DNA of 52,312 nucleotides from Chitinophagaceae bacterium (GCA_021299955.1 JAJTFQ010000018.1:1-52312); one strand, 5' to 3'; positions 27,021 through 35,993 are shown, counted from the first letter of the stretch. Translations and numbers: made by a program. The notes: generated by a model not told the origin, from the letters alone.

Positions 27021-28706
27021 ATGAAAGGACTCTCCACATTGGACGTACTCGTATTCGTCCTCTATTTCATCCTCGTAGCAGGTTACGGTTATTGGATCTA
27101 CCTGAAAAAGAAAAAAGCCGTCCAGGACACGAAAGACTTCTTCCTGGCAGAAGGATCCCTGACCTGGTGGGCGATCGGCGCCTCGCTCATCGCCTCGAAC
27201 ATCTCCGCCGAGCAGTTCATCGGTATGTCAGGCGAAGGTTTCTTTGTGGGCACTGCAGTCGCCGCCTACGAATGGATCGCGGCCCTGGCACTGGTGATCA
27301 TCGCCGTCTGGTTCATGCCCATCTACCTGAAGAACCAGATCTTTACCATGCCTCAGTTCCTGACCAGGCGTTACAACGAGACGGTTTCTCTGATCATGGC
27401 CATTTTCTGGCTCTTCCTCTACGTCTTCGTCAACCTCACTTCCATCCTCTACCTCGGGGCCGTCGCGATCAACGGACTGCTGGGTGGAGACTACCTGCAT
27501 ATTGTCATGGTGGCGCTGGCCGTTTTTGCGCTGATCATCACCCTCGGCGGTATGAAGGTCATCGGCTACACCGATGTGATCCAGGTGGCCGTTCTGATCA
27601 TCGGTGGACTGGCCACCACATACATGGCGCTGATCATCGTCAGTGAGAAATTCGGTTTGGGCCGGGACGTAGTGGCGGGATTCAACACCCTGTTGCAACA
27701 AGCACCCGATCATTTCCATATGATCCTGGAAAAACCCGGACCCGATGCGCCGCAGGAACAGATCGACAAGTATATGGTGCTCCCGGGCATCGCCATGTAT
27801 TTCGCGGGACAGTGGATCGTGAACCTCAACTACTGGGGTTGCAACCAGTACATCACGCAGCGCGCATTGGGTGCAGACCTTCAAACCGCCCGAACCGGTA
27901 TCCTCTTCGCTGCCTTCCTGAAGCTGATGATGCCGGTCATTGTCATGCTGCCGGGTATCGCTGCTTACGTACTTTATAAGAATGGTCATCTGCCCCAACT
28001 CGCCGGGGGCAGCAAGGACGGCGCCTATTCCGCCATCCTGGGCTTCCTGCCGAGTGGACTGAAAGGCTTGTCGATCGCAGCCCTTACCGCCGCCATCGTG
28101 GCGTCCCTGGCCGGTAAGGTCAACAGCATCTCGACCATCTTTACCCTCGATATCTTCAAGAAGTATATGCGTCAGGATGCGGATGAACAAAAACTCGTAT
28201 TGATCGGCCGGATCGTGATCTTTATTTCCATGTTCGTGGCCGTCGTCTTCACCTGGAATGATACCCTGGGGATCGGCGGCGAGGGCGGCTTCACATTCAT
28301 CCAGAAATACACCGGCTTCATCAGTCCGGGGGTCTTCGCCGTGTTCATGCTGGGTATGTTCTGGAAACGAACCACCGGCGCCGCTGCAGTGGCGGGTGTG
28401 ATTTCCGGCTTCCTGCTCTCCATCTTCTTCAATAACTACGCACCCTCCCTGCTGGGGCACGAGACCATTCTCTATACAGCATTCCCCAATGGAAAGGGCG
28501 AATATGAGATACCGTTCCTCATCAATATGGGCTGGTCCTTCTTCTTCACCCTCGCCCTCATGGTGGGTATCAGCCTTACCGGCCCCAAGGTCAACCCGAA
28601 AGCCTTCATCTTCGAAAGTGGCATATTCCGGATGAGCAGAAGCGTACAGGTGCTTGTGGTCATTATCCTGCTGATGCTGACCGCACTTTATGTACGTTTC
28701 TGGTGA
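27021..28706 (+). CDS. Sodium/sugar symporter (SSS family), probably for L-arabinose
   Basis: The 561-residue inner-membrane protein has about 14 transmembrane segments. It shows SSS features: the first helix from residue 5, Ser-Asn-Ile-Ser-Ala-Glu-Gln-Phe-Ile-Gly near 60, and a TM8-like Ala-Ala-Leu-Thr-Ala-Ala-Ile-Val-Ala-Ser-Leu near 355. The family couples sugar uptake to the sodium gradient. Position 21 bp after araA makes L-arabinose, or an arabinose-containing substrate, the likely cargo. It ends only 6 bp from the convergent receptor gene, and no clear terminator is visible between them. Confidence 0.9.
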   Translation: MKGLSTLDVLVFVLYFILVAGYGYWIYLKKKKAVQDTKDFFLAEGSLTWWAIGASLIASNISAEQFIGMSGEGFFVGTAVAAYEWIAALALVIIAVWFMPIYLKNQIFTMPQFLTRRYNETVSLIMAIFWLFLYVFVNLTSILYLGAVAINGLLGGDYLHIVMVALAVFALIITLGGMKVIGYTDVIQVAVLIIGGLATTYMALIIVSEKFGLGRDVVAGFNTLLQQAPDHFHMILEKPGPDAPQEQIDKYMVLPGIAMYFAGQWIVNLNYWGCNQYITQRALGADLQTARTGILFAAFLKLMMPVIVMLPGIAAYVLYKNGHLPQLAGGSKDGAYSAILGFLPSGLKGLSIAALTAAIVASLAGKVNSISTIFTLDIFKKYMRQDADEQKLVLIGRIVIFISMFVAVVFTWNDTLGIGGEGGFTFIQKYTGFISPGVFAVFMLGMFWKRTTGAAAVAGVISGFLLSIFFNNYAPSLLGHETILYTAFPNGKGEYEIPFLINMGWSFFFTLALMVGISLTGPKVNPKAFIFESGIFRMSRSVQVLVVIILLMLTALYVRFW

Positions 28707-28712
28707 TACAAC

Positions 28713-31409
28713 TCAGAAACTCCACTCAATACCGAATAATATGTACCGACCGACCAGTGATGTCCGCTGGTCGGTCGTTGCATTCAGAGATACCATGCGC
28801 CTGTCAATGGTCCGGGCATTTGTGAGATTGTGACCCGTAATGCTCATGAACAGTGACCTGGTTGCCTTCCATCGCGCATAAAGATCGAAGGTCCGAAGCG
28901 GTCCTGAAGCGATGAATGCCCTGTGTGCATAGATCATCGACCCAAAACCTCGCTCTCCAAATCGTCCGTTCAGGCGGACATAGCCGGCATGCTGCCATTG
29001 GACGGCATTTGACATTCCTGCAGCCGGAGATGCCACCCGGTTGAAATACCTGTCAATAGAAAACGAGCATTCGACATTCAATGGAAAAGCAAAAGCCGTG
29101 ATCAGCCGCTGACGAATGGAAAACACGCCGAAACCATTTCGGATGGGAATATCATCCAGACGGGCGTCTCCCTCATTCCGAAGGAGCGATAGATCGGTCG
29201 TGAACTTACACCGAAGTGCAGGGAAATGCCTCGATAGACTGCCGGCAACTGACAGACTGCGCTGGCCGTCAAATGGCATGTAAGTGTTCAGTGTATAGGC
29301 CGGATTCCTGATCGGGGTCTGCCGATATGCCCCATTTGTGACATTCCAGGAAAGATGCAGCAGGCCCGTGAAGGACTTCGAAAGATCGACCCTGGATACA
29401 CTCATGTTCAGACCGGATACTGTTTCGGGCATCAACACCGAAGCGGCAAAACTGACCAGGCCGTCTGCCTGAAGTACGGGACCAGCATGAAACCATTCGT
29501 TGGCGGGCGACCATCGTTTCCGGAATGCACTAAAGCGAAGGGCCGACAGCATCGAAAATCGGTGATCCATCCCCGCACTGAATCGATACACAAGTGGATC
29601 CGGTAAGATGCGGTGCGCTGAATCCCTCACCTCGAAAGGAGCGATGCCCGCTTCTCCGTTAAGGAACCAACGGGTTTTTTGCCCGGAGACAGACTGCCAT
29701 GCGCCATGCATCACCATCGAATGTGAAAGGATGCTTTGCAAATGATTCGCAGACCGGTCGGCTGTGGAAAGGAATGATGGCATGCCTGAATTTGAGAGAA
29801 GCTGCTGTTCGCGATCCACGGATATCCTGAGTCCGCCGTTCCATCGCGCGCGCGCAGACTTATCATGAAGGGAGAGTGTTGCCTGTCCGGCCAGGCTGCG
29901 GACCACCAGGTCCTGGTGGAATGATTCCGGCACATTGACGGGCGATCCAATCACCGTGAAACGTCCGGTGAACAAATGCTGATCCTGTCTTACCTGATCT
30001 AGATCCAGCCCATAGGTAAGCCGGATCAGGGCACCGGAACGAATTTGCCATGTTTCCCGACCCCGGGATGTAAGCGTTTCACGATCCTGCCTGCTGTCCT
30101 GTGTAAGACTATCCGACAGATCACCGCTGATTTGATCTTCATACGACTGTCTGCGAATGGTTCGGGTCAGATTCATGGAAAACCCACCGGTTGCCTTCCC
30201 ACCATCATCATGGCTGAGGTCCAGGGATACAAGCATTTCCTTCGTGCCGAGAGAAAAATGATTCTGTTGTTGCAACATCCAGTCGCCGCCGCCGACCGCA
30301 TTGATACGACTTTCCAACTCCGATGACCTCCGTATCCGACTGCGACCCAGGCCCGTCAGAAGCCTGCCCGACAGACCCTTGCCACCCCTGACGGAGATGA
30401 CTTGTACGCCAGAAACATCCTCGTTTTCATGGGCATATCTCACATCCAGCGGTGGTGTCGATATCTGCATAGGCTCGAAGACAGCGTTCAGTAACCTTCG
30501 CCTCTTTATTTCGCCATTCGAAGGCTCCCCAAGCCTGTCGTCGTTCAACTGTGCCCCGGTCTGCATTCCGACCTGATTATAGTTATTGAATGTCACCCAT
30601 TTGATCTTTCGACCCGGATAGATCATGCTCAGATCCAACAGATGACGCTGAACGGCAGTAGCCGCATGGGTAGATCCGGATAACCTGTTATGATACAAAC
30701 TATCGATGGTGAGGTTAACGGCAATCTTACCGCTCTGATCCACCGATCTTATCAGTCTGTCAGATGCATAATTATCAATCACTTGCACTTTGTCCACCAG
30801 TGTTGCGTTCAAATTTTTCGACAGCAGTTTGTAGTTATTGGCCGTCAGATCTTCGCCATCGAGTAGCAGGCGTTCGATCTCCCGGCCCTGAAAAAATATC
30901 CTGCCGTCATCTGCGAGCTGAAAGCCCCGTATGTTCTTCAGGAGATCCTCCACTTTTCGGGTTTCCACTGAACGATAAGCAGCCGCCCGGAATTCTGTGG
31001 TGTCGTTGTGGATCTTGTATGGCGAAGGTGGTAACCTGATGTTGATCTCTTTCATGGTCTGACTGCGGGGTGTTAGCAACACATCTCCCATTCGCAGGCC
31101 ACTTGTCATGTCCGCGGACCTGATGATCAGACTCAGGGGCTCGTATTGCAGATGCTCCACCCGCAGGATCAAGAGGCTATCAGCGATGCCTTCTGCCTCC
31201 AGGTCGAAGTTTCCGTTGGATGTAGAAATAGCGAAGGCCAAAACCGCCCCTCCGGCGGCTTTCGTGAGCAATACGCTGGCCCCCGCCACTGACTTTCCAT
31301 CCTGCGTGACCAAACGGCCCGACCATCCCTGAGCGCTATGCTGACCATTGGATAGAATACAATACGACAGGCAGGCCAGCAAACAGAGCAGACGAAGTGG
31401 AAGCGTCAT
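28713..31409 (-). CDS. TonB-receptor-like outer-membrane beta-barrel protein
   Basis: From ATG 31409 the product has 898 residues: a signal peptide (to about residue 22, Asn-Gly-Gln), a carboxypeptidase-regulatory-like domain (about 28-120), a plug-like region (about 140-250; Glu-Asp-Leu-Leu-Lys-Asn and Leu-Leu-Asp-Gly-Glu-Asp-Leu), and a long barrel ending Gly-Ile-Glu-Trp-Ser-Phe. It belongs to the receptor-like proteins that accompany GLPGLI proteins in Bacteroidota. The start codon overlaps the stop of the GLPGLI gene as ATGA, so the two are translationally coupled. A longer reading to 31469 overlaps that gene more deeply and is disfavoured. Substrate unknown. Confidence 0.75.
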   Translation of the reverse strand: MTLPLRLLCLLACLSYCILSNGQHSAQGWSGRLVTQDGKSVAGASVLLTKAAGGAVLAFAISTSNGNFDLEAEGIADSLLILRVEHLQYEPLSLIIRSADMTSGLRMGDVLLTPRSQTMKEINIRLPPSPYKIHNDTTEFRAAAYRSVETRKVEDLLKNIRGFQLADDGRIFFQGREIERLLLDGEDLTANNYKLLSKNLNATLVDKVQVIDNYASDRLIRSVDQSGKIAVNLTIDSLYHNRLSGSTHAATAVQRHLLDLSMIYPGRKIKWVTFNNYNQVGMQTGAQLNDDRLGEPSNGEIKRRRLLNAVFEPMQISTPPLDVRYAHENEDVSGVQVISVRGGKGLSGRLLTGLGRSRIRRSSELESRINAVGGGDWMLQQQNHFSLGTKEMLVSLDLSHDDGGKATGGFSMNLTRTIRRQSYEDQISGDLSDSLTQDSRQDRETLTSRGRETWQIRSGALIRLTYGLDLDQVRQDQHLFTGRFTVIGSPVNVPESFHQDLVVRSLAGQATLSLHDKSARARWNGGLRISVDREQQLLSNSGMPSFLSTADRSANHLQSILSHSMVMHGAWQSVSGQKTRWFLNGEAGIAPFEVRDSAHRILPDPLVYRFSAGMDHRFSMLSALRFSAFRKRWSPANEWFHAGPVLQADGLVSFAASVLMPETVSGLNMSVSRVDLSKSFTGLLHLSWNVTNGAYRQTPIRNPAYTLNTYMPFDGQRSLSVAGSLSRHFPALRCKFTTDLSLLRNEGDARLDDIPIRNGFGVFSIRQRLITAFAFPLNVECSFSIDRYFNRVASPAAGMSNAVQWQHAGYVRLNGRFGERGFGSMIYAHRAFIASGPLRTFDLYARWKATRSLFMSITGHNLTNARTIDRRMVSLNATTDQRTSLVGRYILFGIEWSF

Positions 31410-32155
31410 AAGGGCAATTTTTCCCATCTCCTGATCTGGATGGAGGGCGTGGTCTGACAGGTCAGACAATCAGCACCCGGCTGGGCAGCGGCCATGCCCT
31501 TCATCCTCGCCACGAGTTTTCGCCAATAGTTCAGATATGACTGAATATCAGGATGACTTTTGTGCATAACCGGGTGCAGACGTAGGTCTGGCATGTTTTC
31601 TATGCGAATCGACTCCAGCGTGAAATGCATATCTCCCGATGCCTCCCGCAATTCCATGATCAGACCGGGCAGGCCGCCCATTTTCCAGGGTCCGTTCGGT
31701 ATAGGAATATCGGGAGCGTACCAGGCCGTATAATGCCTGCCACGGAACCATGCATCAGCCTTCCTGCACTCGAAGGAATCAATCTGTCTGACCTCTTCGT
31801 GCAAGGTCCATCGCATAGGATGCAGTGTATCTTCAAAATATCTCTCCCTGCCTGCCAGGTCCATTTCTCCAAAGATCAGTCTCGAAGCAGCGGGCTCCTT
31901 GAATACACGAAAAGAACTGTCCGACTCGATGATGACCTCGTTGACACCCTCCTCGGTCGGACCAGGCTGCATGAAAAAATGAGAAATACCATGTTGTTCG
32001 ATCAATACTGACCGATACTGCCTGAACTGCCTGTCCAGATCATGCTTCAGGTTGAAGACACCCCGGTAATTCATGATATAGGTTTTCTGGAGTTGAGCAG
32101 AAGATTTGAGGCAGAACAGACTCAGGAGCGTGTATAGTTTTAAAATGATTCTCAT
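31406..32155 (-). CDS. GLPGLI family protein
   Basis: From ATG 32155 the product is 249 residues: signal peptide (to about residue 20, Ser-Ser-Ala-Gln), then a domain containing the eponymous Gly-Leu-Pro-Gly-Leu-Ile (about residue 180), preceded by Ala-Trp-Tyr-Ala-Pro-Asp-Ile-Pro. The family is defined by this motif, is restricted to Bacteroidota, and has no established biochemical role. Members are usually next to an outer-membrane receptor-like gene, as here. The longer reading to 32197 lacks a signal-peptide start. A terminator separates it from the small upstream gene. Confidence 0.85.
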   Translation of the reverse strand: MRIILKLYTLLSLFCLKSSAQLQKTYIMNYRGVFNLKHDLDRQFRQYRSVLIEQHGISHFFMQPGPTEEGVNEVIIESDSSFRVFKEPAASRLIFGEMDLAGRERYFEDTLHPMRWTLHEEVRQIDSFECRKADAWFRGRHYTAWYAPDIPIPNGPWKMGGLPGLIMELREASGDMHFTLESIRIENMPDLRLHPVMHKSHPDIQSYLNYWRKLVARMKGMAAAQPGADCLTCQTTPSIQIRRWEKLPL

Positions 32156-32176
32156 GATGATCGTTTGATGGATGAA

Positions 32177-32209
32177 AAATGAAAAGGAGGGTGACACTCC
32201 TTTTCATTT
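32177..32209 (-). terminator. Terminator hairpin overlapping a stop codon
   Basis: AAATGAAAAGGAG (32177-32189) pairs perfectly with CTCCTTTTCATTT (32197-32209), a 13-bp stem with a 7-nt loop. On the minus strand the 3' stem arm runs into TTTTTC. The stem begins inside the TAA of the small exported protein gene (32208-32210), leaving almost no 3' untranslated RNA. It also precedes the GLPGLI start by 22 bp. Confidence 0.7.
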
Positions 32210-32516
32210 AGAACTGCATGTCCCGCTTCAATGCGGTGGTCATCGCCTTCACACAATCACGGGCAGCCCTCGTGGCTTCTTCGCAACTGGTTCTGGTCAC
32301 GGTACACGTTATGTCAAATGCGGCACCGGGCAGGCTCAACTGACCGCGCACGGCAATCGTGCAATCGGTGGGCCCGTTTTCCTCATTCAACGGTTTCGAC
32401 TTCATCTCAAATTGACTGGCTGTCTGCGGCTGCTGATCATTCGCCGCTACAGAATCCATAGCAAAAACGCCACCTGCCATAGTGGCCAGGAAAAACATCA
32501 ACATCACTTTTTTCAT
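32208..32516 (-). CDS. Small exported cysteine-containing protein of unknown function
   Basis: The 102-residue protein has a clear signal peptide (Lys-Lys, hydrophobic core, Val-Phe-Ala, cleavage near residue 19) and a mature domain of about 80 residues with four cysteines (in Thr-Asp-Cys-Thr, Ile-Thr-Cys-Thr, Thr-Ser-Cys-Glu and Arg-Asp-Cys-Val) that could form two disulfides. I do not recognise the family. It lies upstream of the GLPGLI/receptor pair on the same strand but is separated from it by a strong hairpin, so it may be transcribed on its own. Confidence 0.65.
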   Translation of the reverse strand: MKKVMLMFFLATMAGGVFAMDSVAANDQQPQTASQFEMKSKPLNEENGPTDCTIAVRGQLSLPGAAFDITCTVTRTSCEEATRAARDCVKAMTTALKRDMQF

Positions 32517-32827
32517 ACCCTACTGTTTAAATGATAACAAAAATTGGTTGCCTGAAGGTGTCACCCCCCGGACGGCTTACGGGCCATCGTGAGGTGAAGG
32601 TAGCATCGCACCCGGGCCGCCAAATGTGTAGATGACGCATAATGAGATAGAAAATCACCCTTTCGCTGATGTACTTTCACCTGAAAAAATGGATCTCGCC
32701 ATCGCTGATTTTAACGATCACGGATTCGATCAAAAGATTTAATTTTCCCATCAGATACCATCACATCCGGATCGGCATCAATATGCCGACAGCACCACGG
32801 CATTATCGGGGTGAACATCATCAAGAA
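32517..32827. other. Intergenic region with divergent promoters expected
   Basis: This region lies between the small exported protein (minus) and trmB (plus). It is open in the trmB frame (an N-terminal extension from 32669 is possible), but that sequence does not resemble TrmB. TACTTTCA near 32671 partly resembles a -7 element. I see no RNA gene or repeat here. Confidence 0.4.
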
Positions 32828-33577
32828 ATGGGACAGAAAAAATTAAAGAGGTTCGCAGAGATCGCCACATTCCCCAACGTCCTGCAATATCCAAAGGACA
32901 TGGCGGGAAAATGGCATGAGCATTTTGGTAATGATCATCCCATCACCCTGGAACTGGCCTGTGGAAAAGGAGAATACGCAGTAGGACTGGCTCGTCTGCA
33001 CCCGGAACGTAATTTCATGGGACTCGACCTGAAAGGAAATCGCATATGGGTAGGCGCACGACAAGCGCTGGAGAATGGACTGCAAAACGTGGCATTCCTG
33101 AGAACACAGATCGACAAGATCACGGACTATTTCCGTCCCGGTGAGGTCAGCGAGATCTGGATCACTTTTCCGGATCCGCAACTCAGAGCCTCAAGATCAA
33201 AGAAACGACTGACCCATCCTGCGTTTTTACGCAGATATCAACAAATTCTGGGTACCGGTGGTTATATACATCTGAAAACAGATTCACCGGACTTGTACAT
33301 TTTCACCAAGGAGGTGATACGCAGATACGGACTGGATATTTTATCTGATATCGATGATGTGCATGGCCGGGAAAATACCGAGGAGGTACTGAAGATCAGG
33401 ACACATTATGAATCTCTTGATATTTCCGGCAGCCACCGGATCTACTACCTGAGGTTCAGACTGATCGGAGAGATCCTGTCAGGGCTCGATCAGGAACTAC
33501 TCGAATGGGTCAAAAATGAACCCATCAGAGCTACGCCGCAGTGGCAAAGGCACCACGAAGAAGCGGCCGACCAATAA
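32828..33577 (+). CDS. trmB: tRNA (guanine-N7-)-methyltransferase
   Basis: The 249-residue class I methyltransferase shows SAM-binding Leu-Glu-Leu-Ala-Cys-Gly-Lys-Gly-Glu (about residues 38-46), Gly-Leu-Asp-Leu-Lys-Gly-Asn (about 62), and the TrmB signature Thr-Phe-Pro-Asp-Pro-Gln (about 117) followed by Lys-Lys-Arg-Leu. It methylates G46 in the variable loop of tRNAs. The ATG at 32828 (Met-Gly-Gln-Lys-Lys) gives the usual length, while the longer reading to 32669 adds 53 unlike residues. It begins a plus-strand group with DUF5522 and the alkyltransferase-like gene. Confidence 0.92.
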   Translation: MGQKKLKRFAEIATFPNVLQYPKDMAGKWHEHFGNDHPITLELACGKGEYAVGLARLHPERNFMGLDLKGNRIWVGARQALENGLQNVAFLRTQIDKITDYFRPGEVSEIWITFPDPQLRASRSKKRLTHPAFLRRYQQILGTGGYIHLKTDSPDLYIFTKEVIRRYGLDILSDIDDVHGRENTEEVLKIRTHYESLDISGSHRIYYLRFRLIGEILSGLDQELLEWVKNEPIRATPQWQRHHEEAADQ

Positions 33578-33588
33578 CTTCAGGACCC

Positions 33589-33828
33589 ATGAAAAAGAAA
33601 TTGATAGAAGGCGTACATTTTTACTACAACGAGATGGGATACATGGTGCTCACTGCCAGATACCATCTCGAAAACGGCGTATGCTGCGGAAATGGCTGCA
33701 TGAACTGCCCGTATGATTACAAGAAAGTGCCAGAACCCCGCAAAAGCGAACTTCTTGAAGCCCGCCTGAAACACCATGAAAGGGAAACAGAAGAGGACAA
33801 CCGCCAAAACGAATCCGCCGTCGGATGA
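33589..33828 (+). CDS. DUF5522 family protein
   Basis: The 79-residue protein has a compact cysteine motif, Cys-Cys-Gly-Asn-Gly-Cys-Met-Asn-Cys-Pro-Tyr (about residues 32-42), characteristic of DUF5522, a small protein of unknown function in Bacteroidota. The four cysteines could bind a metal or iron-sulfur cluster. It starts 11 bp after trmB and is followed within 4 bp by the alkyltransferase-like gene, so it is probably co-transcribed. Confidence 0.8.
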   Translation: MKKKLIEGVHFYYNEMGYMVLTARYHLENGVCCGNGCMNCPYDYKKVPEPRKSELLEARLKHHERETEEDNRQNESAVG

Positions 33829-33832
33829 CACC

Positions 33833-34177
33833 ATGCCCGACAAGGGCCCTCACCGTTTTTTTGATGATGTCTTCGATGTCGTAAGACTGATCCCGACCGG
33901 AAGGGTCTCCAGTTATGGTGCGATTGCCGCATACCTCGGGTCAGGCTTGTCGGCCAGAATGGTGGGTTGGGCAATGAATGCCAGCCACCGGGTAGAACCG
34001 CCGGTACCTGCCCACCGTGTCGTAAACAGGAATGGCATGCTCAGTGGACGCATGCATTTCGAAACACCCACTGCCATGGAAGAACTGCTTCAGACGGAAG
34101 GCATCCAGGTGAATGAAAATTCCGTGGTAGATTTCGCAGGAATATTTTGGGATCCTTCAAGGGAACTGGGCATCTGA
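33833..34177 (+). CDS. Alkyltransferase-like (MGMT-fold) DNA-binding protein
   Basis: The 114-residue protein corresponds to the DNA-binding domain of O6-methylguanine-DNA methyltransferase: Gly-Arg-Val-Ser-Ser-Tyr-Gly-Ala-Ile-Ala (about residues 24-33), Val-Gly-Trp-Ala-Met and the active-site region Val-Pro-Ala-His-Arg-Val-Val (about 61-67). The alkyl-acceptor cysteine of Pro-Cys-His-Arg is replaced by alanine, so it should not be a methyltransferase. Such proteins bind O6-alkylguanine lesions, flip the base and recruit nucleotide excision repair. An upstream start at 33776 overlaps DUF5522 and is less likely. Confidence 0.85.
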   Translation: MPDKGPHRFFDDVFDVVRLIPTGRVSSYGAIAAYLGSGLSARMVGWAMNASHRVEPPVPAHRVVNRNGMLSGRMHFETPTAMEELLQTEGIQVNENSVVDFAGIFWDPSRELGI

Positions 34178-34184
34178 ATGCGGA

Positions 34185-34727
34185 TCATCCGTAGTACGGA
34201 CTGATCATCAGATAAACGATCACGCCGGTAACAGATACATAAAACCAGATGGGCCAGGTAAGTCGTGCCAGCTTTCGGTGCGCTGGCCATTCTGCAATGA
34301 GTGCCCGATAACTCGTGAACAGGATGAAGGGAAGGATCACCGCTGCCAGCACGATGTGCGTGATCAGGATGAAAAAATACACCGGACGGATCATTCCAAC
34401 GCCTCCGAATTTCGTATCACCCGCCAGCAGATGATGGCAGATATATGACAACAGGAAAAGTACGGAACAGAGGATGGCAGACATCATGATGCGCTTGTGC
34501 AGTAACAATCGGCGATTCTTTACGGCCACAAGACCCGCAACCAGCAGCAGTGAAACGATCGTGTTGATCACCGCATTGATACGTGCGAAGATGTGGATAT
34601 CGAATCCGGGCTGCGCGCCGAGTTCGATGTTCTTGAGCGCCACAACGGCCACGAATACGATGGCAGATACAATACCAACCAGAATGTTGGCGAGTTTGTC
34701 ATTTTTCTTGAGCGTAGGCGTCAGCAT
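34185..34727 (-). CDS. DUF420 membrane protein, cytochrome oxidase assembly (CtaM-like)
   Basis: The 180-residue protein has about five transmembrane helices. It includes the conserved Ile-Asn-Ala-Val-Ile-Asn, His-Lys-Arg-Ile-Met-Met, Tyr-Ile-Cys-His-His and Ile-Leu-Ile-Thr-His-Ile-Val-Leu-Ala segments of DUF420. In Gram-positive bacteria this family (CtaM) is needed for assembly of heme-copper oxidase. Its position 15 bp after the SCO gene and downstream of the oxidase operon supports that role here. Confidence 0.8.
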   Translation of the reverse strand: MLTPTLKKNDKLANILVGIVSAIVFVAVVALKNIELGAQPGFDIHIFARINAVINTIVSLLLVAGLVAVKNRRLLLHKRIMMSAILCSVLFLLSYICHHLLAGDTKFGGVGMIRPVYFFILITHIVLAAVILPFILFTSYRALIAEWPAHRKLARLTWPIWFYVSVTGVIVYLMISPYYG

Positions 34728-34742
34728 GACTCTTCCTTATAT

Positions 34743-35435
34743 TTATTTTCTGAAAAGATTTCGTTTTTTGCGCTTGTCACGTTCCATATTCAACAATACC
34801 ACATCTTTAATGATGTATTCCAGGCGGGCACTATCCAATCCATTATACCAACCTCGGACCACCCGGTCCTTGTCGAGCAGAAAGAACTTATCAGTATGGA
34901 TGAAACCGGTATCCACCAAGTCCGCCTGGGCGATATTCGCCTTGAACTCCTTTAATGCGATATCATAGATCTCCTGCTTGCTACCGGTCAGCATCCACCA
35001 GGTATCATGATCGATCCTGAACCTGTCGCCATAAGCCTTCAACTTTTCCGGAGTATCCCGTATGGGATCCACCGTGAAAGTCACAAATCTGACGATCGTG
35101 TCGGTCTTGGTGAATGCCTGTTGAAGACGTCGCATGTTCCTCGTCAGAGTCGGACAGATGGATGGACAGGAAGTGAATATAAAGTTTGCAATGATGACAC
35201 GCCCCTTCCATTCATCGAGGGATACAGTTCTTCCGAACTGATTGGTGAGTGTGAAGGGTCTGATGCTATGCCATACCGTATCCTGTTTTGTCTTTCCCCC
35301 CACTTTCACCGTCCTAACCGTATCAAAGAAATACCGTTTAGGCATGACAACCGCTTCCCGGCTGTATCGGCTAACTATGAGATAGCTTCCGATCGGGAGA
35401 ATCAAGACCACCAGTATAGCGAGTACTTTCTTCAT
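34743..35435 (-). CDS. SCO1/SenC/PrrC family copper chaperone
   Basis: The 230-residue protein has one N-terminal membrane anchor (about residues 5-22) and a thioredoxin-like domain. It carries the copper-binding Cys-Pro-Ser-Ile-Cys-Pro motif (CxxxC, about residues 91-95) and a distal His in Phe-Ile-His-Thr-Asp-Lys (about 178). It delivers copper to, or reduces, the CuA site of oxidase subunit II in the periplasm. It lies just beyond the terminator of the oxidase operon and is followed by DUF420. Confidence 0.9.
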   Translation of the reverse strand: MKKVLAILVVLILPIGSYLIVSRYSREAVVMPKRYFFDTVRTVKVGGKTKQDTVWHSIRPFTLTNQFGRTVSLDEWKGRVIIANFIFTSCPSICPTLTRNMRRLQQAFTKTDTIVRFVTFTVDPIRDTPEKLKAYGDRFRIDHDTWWMLTGSKQEIYDIALKEFKANIAQADLVDTGFIHTDKFFLLDKDRVVRGWYNGLDSARLEYIIKDVVLLNMERDKRKKRNLFRK

Positions 35436-35459
35436 GTCTGTTTGCTATGGAAAGGAAAC

Positions 35460-35493
35460 AAAAAAGCATCGTCACGGTTCAGCGTGACGATGC
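35460..35493 (-). terminator. Strong terminator of the act-cox operon
   Basis: GCATCGTCACG (35466-35476) pairs perfectly with CGTGACGATGC (35483-35493) around a 6-nt loop. On the minus strand the stem is followed by six T. It lies 27 bp after the subunit IV gene and 25 bp before the SCO start, so most act-cox transcripts should end here. Confidence 0.92.
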
Positions 35494-35519
35494 AATCTCT
35501 ATGCGATGACATATGATGA

Positions 35520-35954
35520 TCAATGTTGTGCGGCCGGCGCTTCCTTTGGTACAGGCTTGGATTGATTGACTTGCTCCGTCCTTGACTTTCCATTGGTGTT
35601 GCGCAGGTTGCGCCATGATGAGCCGTCCAAAAGGAAAGCGGCAATGAACCAAACGAAGAGCAACAGTGGTACAATGATCGTCATGATCAGGTTCTTGATC
35701 TCTTCACCCAGGTGCATAAAAACTCCTACAATGTAGAAAGCTTTCAACAGGGAAAGAATAACGATAGCACCTTTAATGAATAAGACCAACGCAGAGCTAA
35801 GGGAAGGCATAAGGTACATGCCAAGGCCCAATCCTAACTCTATCAGGGTGATAACAGAAAGTATGACCGTGGTGCGTATGATCTTTTGTACTACCTCTTT
35901 TCCTCCAGGCTCGTGATGCAATGTAACTTCAGGTGAGGATTGATGATGGTCCAT
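35520..35954 (-). CDS. Cytochrome c oxidase subunit IV-like protein
   Basis: The 144-residue protein has three transmembrane helices (about residues 25-45, 50-70 and 85-105), including Leu-Lys-Ala-Phe-Tyr-Ile-Val-Gly-Val-Phe-Met-His-Leu, the hallmark of the bacterial COX4/CtaF family, and a charged His-Pro-rich tail. It is a structural subunit of the terminal oxidase. It is the last gene before the operon terminator. Confidence 0.85.
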   Translation of the reverse strand: MDHHQSSPEVTLHHEPGGKEVVQKIIRTTVILSVITLIELGLGLGMYLMPSLSSALVLFIKGAIVILSLLKAFYIVGVFMHLGEEIKNLIMTIIVPLLLFVWFIAAFLLDGSSWRNLRNTNGKSRTEQVNQSKPVPKEAPAAQH

Positions 35955-35993
35955 GATTGTAGTATGAATTCGTTAATGGATATGATGTAGGGA

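Noticed and set aside
27228-28460. 410-codon minus-strand reading inside the symporter gene
   Set aside because: It is antisense to a well-conserved SSS transporter, His/Asp/Gln-rich and without domain features; a codon-bias shadow.
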